Shown: piece after piece, positions 59,246-64,000 of the stretch
Layout of the letters: each line of letters opens with the position of its first letter
Position numbering within the stretch: the first letter of the stretch is position 1
Origin: Methylobacterium sp. CB376
GTDB taxonomy: Bacteria > Pseudomonadota > Alphaproteobacteria > Rhizobiales > Beijerinckiaceae
Assembly (NCBI RefSeq): GCF_029714205.1
Contig: NZ_CP121648.1
Span: 744,001 to 808,000, forward strand
Direction: 5' to 3'
DNA length: 64,000 nt
Notes under the pieces: model-generated
Database searches by the model: none
Told to the model about the DNA's origin: nothing
What the model saw: only the letters and a program-made list of their open reading frames with translations
Translations under genes and position numbers: made by a program

Positions 59246-59959
59246 ATGACCGACCTCTTCGAGACGATCCGCCGCGTCCTCGTGCCGATCCACAAGGAGG
59301 GCTACCTCTTCATCGCGATCGGCATCGTGCTGACGGTGCTCGCTGGCTCCTTCGTGCAGGCGCTGGGCTGGATCTTCTTCCTGCTCACGCTCTGGGTCTG
59401 CTACTTCTTCCGCGACCCCGAGCGCGTCGTGCCGGTGGGCGAGGGCCTCGTGGTCTCGCCCGCGGACGGGCGCGTGAACCTGATCTCGACCGTGGTGCCG
59501 CCCTCCGAGCTCGACCTGCCCTCCGAGCCGATGCTGCGCATCTCGGTCTTCATGAACGTGTTCGACTGCCACGTGAACCGGGTGCCGGTCTCGGGGCGCA
59601 TCGACCAGATCCACTACACGCCGGGCCTCTTCCTCAACGCCGAGCTCGACAAGGCGAGCGAGGACAACGAGCGCAACGGGCTGGTGATCGAGACCGGCAG
59701 CGGGCCGGACGCCCTGCGCATCGGCGTGGTGCAGATCGCCGGCTTGGTGGCGCGGCGCATCGTCGACTGGGTCAAGCCCGGCGACAACCTGGTGGTGGGC
59801 GACCGCTTCGGGCTGATCCGCTTCGGCTCGCGGGTGGACGTCTACCTGCCGGCGGGATCGCGGGTGCTGGTGGGACTCGGCCAGAAGGCGGTGGCGGGCG
59901 AGACGGTGCTCGCCGACCTGCGCCCCGGCGGCCCGGTCCGCCAGTTCCGGCGGGTCTGA
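59246..59959 (+). CDS. psd: Phosphatidylserine decarboxylase
   Basis: Psd converts phosphatidylserine to phosphatidylethanolamine. The 237-residue PSD-A-type proenzyme has two N-terminal spans ([32 protein letters not shown]), [36 protein letters not shown] and the self-cleavage site in [12 protein letters not shown], where the Ser becomes the pyruvoyl group. The two subunits would separate between Gly and Ser. It is followed 151 bp later by pssA, so both steps of phosphatidylethanolamine synthesis lie together. Confidence 0.96.
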   Translation: MTDLFETIRRVLVPIHKEGYLFIAIGIVLTVLAGSFVQALGWIFFLLTLWVCYFFRDPERVVPVGEGLVVSPADGRVNLISTVVPPSELDLPSEPMLRISVFMNVFDCHVNRVPVSGRIDQIHYTPGLFLNAELDKASEDNERNGLVIETGSGPDALRIGVVQIAGLVARRIVDWVKPGDNLVVGDRFGLIRFGSRVDVYLPAGSRVLVGLGQKAVAGETVLADLRPGGPVRQFRRV

Positions 59960-59967
59960 CCCGCCCG

Positions 59968-59988
59968 GGCGGCGGGCAACCCGCCGCC
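59968..59988 (+). terminator. Hairpin after psd
   Basis: GGCGGCGGG and CCCGCCGCC pair around a CAA loop, 9 bp past the psd stop. No T tract. It may attenuate transcription into pssA. Confidence 0.4.
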
Positions 59989-60110
59989 GGGATGCCGGGA
60001 GCCTCGCGCGCCCGGCGCTTGTCCACGCCCCGAGGCGTGCTGGACAATTCGGCAACGGCGCCGGCGCTCGCCGGACCTGACCGTCGGTACGAGGCGCCTT
60101 CGGAGGCCGC

Positions 60111-60935
60111 ATGGACGACAATCTCTTCCCGCCCTTCGCCCCCGACACCAACGAGCCCCGGCCGCGGCGCTTCAAGCCGATCCCGGTGCGGATGATCATC
60201 CCCAACATGATCACCCTGATGGCGGTCTGCCTCGGGCTCACCGCCGTGCGCCTCGCCTTCGAGGGCCGGTTCGAGCCGGCCGTCATCGCCATCGTGGTGG
60301 CGGCGGTGCTCGACGGCATCGACGGGCGGGTGGCGCGGCTCCTGAAGGGGACCTCGCGCTTCGGGGCGGAGCTCGACTCGCTCGCCGATTTCGTGAATTT
60401 CGGCTGCGCCCCGGCGCTGATCCTCTACGGCTTCACCCTCCACCACCTGAAGTCGCTCGGCTGGATCGTGGCCCTGATCTTCGCCATCGCGATGGCGCTG
60501 CGGCTCGCCCGCTTCAACGTGATGCTGGACGACCCGAGCCGCCCGGAATGGAAGAAGGACTACTTCGTCGGCATGCCGGCGCCGGCCGGCGCGCTGACGG
60601 CGCTGCTGCCGCTCTACCTCCACTTCCTCGGTCTCTCGTTCGGGCCGCGGCTCGCCCCGGCGGTCCTCGCCTACGTCCTGGTCCTGGCGATCCTGGTGAT
60701 CTCGACCGTGCCGACCTACGCGGGCAAGACCATCGGCAAGCGGGTCCCGCGCGAGTACGTGCTGCCGATCTTCGTCGTGACGGTGGCGGCGTTCGGGCTG
60801 TTCATCAGCTTCCCGTTCGAGACGCTGGCGAGCCTGAGCATCGCCTATCTGTGCGCCATCCCGATCGGCGCCAACCAGTACCGGCGCCGCCTCAAGGCCG
60901 AGGCGGCCGTGTCCGGAGAGACCCCGGCCGCCTGA
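60111..60935 (+). CDS. pssA: CDP-diacylglycerol--serine O-phosphatidyltransferase
   Basis: PssA makes phosphatidylserine from CDP-diacylglycerol and serine, feeding Psd. The 274-residue membrane protein has the CDP-alcohol phosphotransferase motif in GIDGRVARLLKGTSRFGAEL followed by DSLADFVNFGCAPA, with the metal-binding aspartates. Several membrane spans follow. It begins with a soluble N terminus (MDDNLFPPFAPDTNEPRPRR). Confidence 0.96.
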   Translation: MDDNLFPPFAPDTNEPRPRRFKPIPVRMIIPNMITLMAVCLGLTAVRLAFEGRFEPAVIAIVVAAVLDGIDGRVARLLKGTSRFGAELDSLADFVNFGCAPALILYGFTLHHLKSLGWIVALIFAIAMALRLARFNVMLDDPSRPEWKKDYFVGMPAPAGALTALLPLYLHFLGLSFGPRLAPAVLAYVLVLAILVISTVPTYAGKTIGKRVPREYVLPIFVVTVAAFGLFISFPFETLASLSIAYLCAIPIGANQYRRRLKAEAAVSGETPAA

Positions 60936-61031
60936 CGGGCGGCTTTCAGGCCGCCGACCAGCGGCCTCCAGGCCGCCAGACGGGCGGCCCTGGGGCGCAC
61001 CCGCGCGGTCGGGCGAGACAGGGAGACGTTC
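60936..61031. other. Short spacer with GGCGGCC/GGCCGCC repeats
   Basis: Between pssA and the protease gene, GGCGGC/GCCGCC elements recur about four times and form overlapping hairpins, for example GCGGCCT-CC-AGGCCGC near 60961-60977. They may terminate or attenuate transcription. Confidence 0.5.
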
Positions 61032-62132
61032 ATGGGTTGGTCGCTGCCGCTCGGGACGGTGATGGGCACGGTGATCCGGGTCCACGTCACCTTCCTGCTC
61101 TTCCTGCTCTGGATCGGCGCCGCGGGCTTCGCCAAGGGCGGCCAGGGGGCGGCGCTGCAGAGCGTGCTCTACATCGTGCTCCTGTTCCTCTGCGTGCTCC
61201 TGCACGAGTTCGGCCACGTCCTGGCGGCGCGCCGCTACGGGGTGCAGACGCCCGACATCACGCTGCTGCCGATCGGCGGGGTGGCGCGGCTGGAGCGCAT
61301 CCCGGAGGACCCGCGCCAGGAGCTCGTCATCGCCCTCGCGGGCCCGGCCGTGAACGTCGTCATCGCGGGCCTGCTGTTACTGGTCCTCGGGGCGGTGGCG
61401 CCGCGGGCGGAGGTGGAGAATCCGGGCATCTCGCTCTTCGAGCGGCTGCTCTGGGTCAACCTGTTCCTGGTCGGGTTCAACCTGATCCCGGCCTTCCCGA
61501 TGGATGGCGGGCGGGTGCTGCGGGCGATCCTGGCCGCCCGGCTCGGCTACGCCCGCGGCACGCAGATCGCCTCGGGGGTGGGGCAGGCGGTGGCCTTCGC
61601 GCTCGGCCTGCTCGGGCTCGTCGGGGGCAACCCGCTCCTGCTCTTCATCGCGCTCTTCGTCTATCTCGGCGCCGCCTCGGAGGCGCACGCGGTGCAGATG
61701 CGGCAGGTCTCCCGCGGGCTGCTCGCGGGCGACGCGATGATCACCCGCTACGAGAGCCTGGGGCCCTCCTCCCGCGTCGAGGATGCCGTGCAGGAACTGA
61801 TCGCCACGACCCAGCACGAGTTCCCGGTCGTGGACGGGGCGGGGCGGCTGCGGGGCGTGCTCACCCGCGACGACATGATCCGGGCCCTGCGCGACCGCGG
61901 CCCCGACGCCCCGGTGCTGGAGGTGATGCGGTCCGACATCCCGAGCGTGCGCGACCGCCAGCCCCTGGAGGACGCGCTGCGGCTGATGCAGGAGAGCGGC
62001 GTGCCGGCGGTGGGCGTGACGGACGCCCTCGGCCGCCTCGTCGGGCTGATCACGCCCGAGAACGTCGGTGAGATGATGATGGTCCTGACGGCCCGGCCGG
62101 AGGGCCGCACCGGGTTGAAGCGGAGCGGCTGA
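61032..62132 (+). CDS. Site-2 protease family membrane metalloprotease with CBS domains
   Basis: The 366-residue protein is an M50B-type intramembrane protease. The zinc motif HEFGH lies in LLHEFGHVLAARRYG, and the third ligand in FNLIPAFPMDGGRVLRAIL. A C-terminal pair of CBS domains (about 240-360, AMITRYESLG, VMRSDIPSVR) suggests regulation by adenine nucleotides, as in the SpoIVFB-like subgroup. The substrate is unknown. GGGAGA lies close to the ATG. Confidence 0.9.
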   Translation: MGWSLPLGTVMGTVIRVHVTFLLFLLWIGAAGFAKGGQGAALQSVLYIVLLFLCVLLHEFGHVLAARRYGVQTPDITLLPIGGVARLERIPEDPRQELVIALAGPAVNVVIAGLLLLVLGAVAPRAEVENPGISLFERLLWVNLFLVGFNLIPAFPMDGGRVLRAILAARLGYARGTQIASGVGQAVAFALGLLGLVGGNPLLLFIALFVYLGAASEAHAVQMRQVSRGLLAGDAMITRYESLGPSSRVEDAVQELIATTQHEFPVVDGAGRLRGVLTRDDMIRALRDRGPDAPVLEVMRSDIPSVRDRQPLEDALRLMQESGVPAVGVTDALGRLVGLITPENVGEMMMVLTARPEGRTGLKRSG

Positions 62133-62154
62133 GCGGCGGCCCCCGGGCCGCCGC
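62133..62154. terminator. Hairpin between the protease and OmpA-family genes
   Basis: GCGGCGGCCC and GGGCCGCCGC pair perfectly with a 2-nt loop just after the protease stop and 20 bp from the convergent gene's stop. Likely bidirectional terminator. Confidence 0.55.
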
Positions 62155-62174
62155 GGCGCCCGTCCGAAGGAGCC

Positions 62175-64000
62175 CTAGGGCCGCCCGGCCTGCTGCTGGA
62201 TCAGCGGCGTGATCCGCCGCGCCGTCACCCTGCGGTTCTCGCGGTTCGCCTCCTGGGTGTTCACCTTCAGGTACTGCTCGCCGTAGCCCTGGGTGGTCAG
62301 GTTCTCGGGCGGCACGCGGAAGTCCCGGGTGAGCACCGCGGCGACCTCCTGCGCCCGCCGGTCGGAGAGCGAGAGGTTGTCGACCTCGCTGCCGACCGCG
62401 TCCGTGTGGCCCTCGATGAGGAACACCTCCTGCGGGTTGTGCTCGACCGCCCGCCGGATCGCCTCCGCGATCGCCGCGAGGCGCCGCGCCTGGTCGGGGG
62501 CGACCTGCCAGGAGCCGGTCTCGAAGGTGATCGTGTCGATGTCGACGCTGCGCATCCGGGCGCGCAGGCTCGGGCTGGAGCGCACCTCGTCGAGCGTGTA
62601 GCGCCGCTCCACCGGGGCGACCGGCGGCGCCGTGAGGGTCTCGTAGATCAGGCCCTCGTCGGCCCGCTCCGCCTCCACCACGTAGCGCTCGCGGGGAATG
62701 CGGATCTCGGGGGGCGGCAGCACCACCACGTCGCGCGCGATCGGCCGCGGACGGCCCTCGAAGGTGTTGTCGATCAGCACGACCTCGCGGCCGTCCCGCG
62801 CCCGGCGGCTGCGGCGCAGGAGCCGGCCGTCCTCGTCCACCACCGTGACGATCTGGTCGCCGCCGGGCCGGTCGATGATCGTGACCACGTCGCGGCCGCG
62901 GCGCTCGACGCGGGCGTCGCGATCGAGGGACCGGAACCGCTCCGTCTCGTCGTGGCGGATGAAGGTGCGGTCGTTCTCGCGCACGATCACCCGGCCGGGC
63001 TCGCGGATGACCAGCCGGCCGCCCTCGTTGACCTCGCGGCGGGCGCGGCGGACCTCGTCGTAGCTGCGCACCTCCACGTCGCTGCGGCGGAAGCCGCCGG
63101 GGATGGACTCCGCGTCGTCGCGGCGCTCGGCGCCGTCGCGGCGGTCGCGGCCATCCCGGCCGGGCGCGCCCGGCACCGGCAGCGGCGCGGCGCCCGGTCC
63201 GGCCGGGTCCGGCTGCGGCCGGGTCGGCGCGCCCGGCGGGACGGCGGGGCTTCCGGCGGGCGGCGGGGTCGGGGCCGCCTGCGGCGGGGTCGGGGCCGCC
63301 TGCCCCGGCCGCGCGGGCGTTCCTTGCGGACGATCCGGCGCGCCGGCGCCCGGACGCGCCTCGCCGGGCCGCTCCCGCGGCTGGCCGGGCTCCGCCGGCG
63401 GGGCCGGCGGGCGCCCGGGCTCGCTCGGCACCGGGGGCGTCGGGCGGGCCTGGGCGGGCCGCTCGGGCGTGGCCGGCGGCTGGGGCGGCTCCGGGGCCGC
63501 GCCGCCGGACTCTCGGGCGCGCGCGGGCGCTCGTCGCGGGGCGGCGTCGCCTCGGGCGGGCGCGGCGGCGTGGGGCGCTCCGGCTGGCGGGCGGCTGGCG
63601 GCGGAGCCTGGGGACGGGCCGGCTCGGGACGCTCGGCCGGCTCCCGCTCCGGGCGCGGCGCCGGACGCGCGCCGCGCGGCGCCTCGTGCGGCGGGGCTTC
63701 GCGGGCCGGGGCCTCCCGCGGGGGAGTCTGGCGTTCGGCCGGCGGCGCCGCCCGCTGGGGCGCCCGCTCGCGCGGTTCGGGAGCCCGCTCGCGCGGTTCG
63801 GGAGCCCGCTCGCCGCGCTCGACCGGGGGCGCCGCCCGCTCGGGGCCGCGCTCCCGCGGCTCGGGCCGCGCTCCGCGTTCAGGGCCGTGATCGGGGCCGC
63901 CGCGCTCCACGCCGCCGCGCTCCGTGCCAGCTTGGGCCATCCGGATGGCCGCCGCGGCGCCGGGATCGGCCCGCCCGGGGAGCGGCTGGACGAGGAGGGC
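62175..64000 (-). CDS. OmpA-family protein with Pro/Arg-rich N terminus, frameshifted, start outside the window
   Basis: The C-terminal OmpA domain binds peptidoglycan: IDTITFETGSWQVAPDQARR, VFLIEGHTDAVGSEVDNLSL and GYGEQYLKVN. A central region (EVRSYDEVRRARREVNEGGR onward) is rich in charged residues. The upstream Pro/Arg-rich part lies in a different frame from about 63510 to the right edge, where ALLVQPLPGRADPGAAAAIR then MAQAGTERGG looks like the end of a signal peptide. The shift near 63510 equals one lost base in C/G-rich DNA. The first codons lie beyond 64000. Function is probably envelope anchoring. Confidence 0.7.

Overview
The window is 64 kb of very GC-rich chromosome. Gene content and order suggest an alphaproteobacterium of the Rhizobiales, most likely Methylobacterium or a close relative (inference). 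The clues are the block bamA-lpxD-fabZ-lpxA-lpxI-lpxB-gltA-gltX/comEC, the ppx-rlmE pair, FlbT next to a large flagellin, and two polyhydroxybutyrate (PHB) depolymerases. No rRNA, tRNA, CRISPR array or intact insertion sequence was seen.

Layout. 1-12.7 kb: envelope and core genes, namely the end of bamA, then lpxD-fabZ-lpxA-lpxI-lpxB (lipid A and fatty acid synthesis), gltA, gltX and comEC. A LysR regulator and a DJ-1/PfpI gene sit between bamA and lpxD. 13-22 kb: accessory genes, including two small unknown proteins, a frameshifted secreted protein, a YaiI-family protein, a TonB-dependent receptor with a NarL-type regulator, a tad-pilus gene remnant, a hybrid histidine kinase and a Bfd-like ferredoxin. 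22-27.6 kb: an MFS exporter, a lone receiver domain, ppx and rlmE, the last two separated by a lower-GC island with a PIN-domain protein and a small partner. 28-29.6 kb: a PHB-depolymerase-like esterase followed by a helical, phasin-like protein. 29.8-38.5 kb: two divergent operons around one perfect palindrome. One side encodes an aldolase-family protein, a peptide/opine-type ABC importer and a 2-hydroxyacid dehydrogenase. The other encodes a GntR/FCD regulator and an acetylpolyamine-amidohydrolase-like deacylase. Together they look like an undescribed uptake and catabolic module.

38.7-49.7 kb: a lone receiver, a class II amidotransferase, a methyltransferase, polA, a small secreted protein coupled to an RNase T2 that appears to start at CTG, a GST, intracellular PhaZ, rpsU (TTG start) and a cupin. 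49.8-53.3 kb: a large flagellin divergent from flbT, then a DUF892 ferritin-like protein. 53.3-64 kb: an Atm1-type ABC exporter, a GT87-type membrane protein, a frameshifted spermidine-synthase-like protein, psd-pssA (phosphatidylethanolamine synthesis), a site-2 protease with CBS domains and an OmpA-family protein that runs off the right edge.

The intergenic DNA has its own structure. There is one pair of 131-bp dispersed repeats, one pair of about 75-bp palindromic repeats, and a scattered set of short tandem repeats (12-22 bp units) most of which share a GGCAAG or GCCAAG core; one of these runs into a ribosome binding site. Three genes carry an apparent one-base loss, all of the same polarity and all in C/G-rich sequence. 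They may be real pseudogenes or consensus errors.
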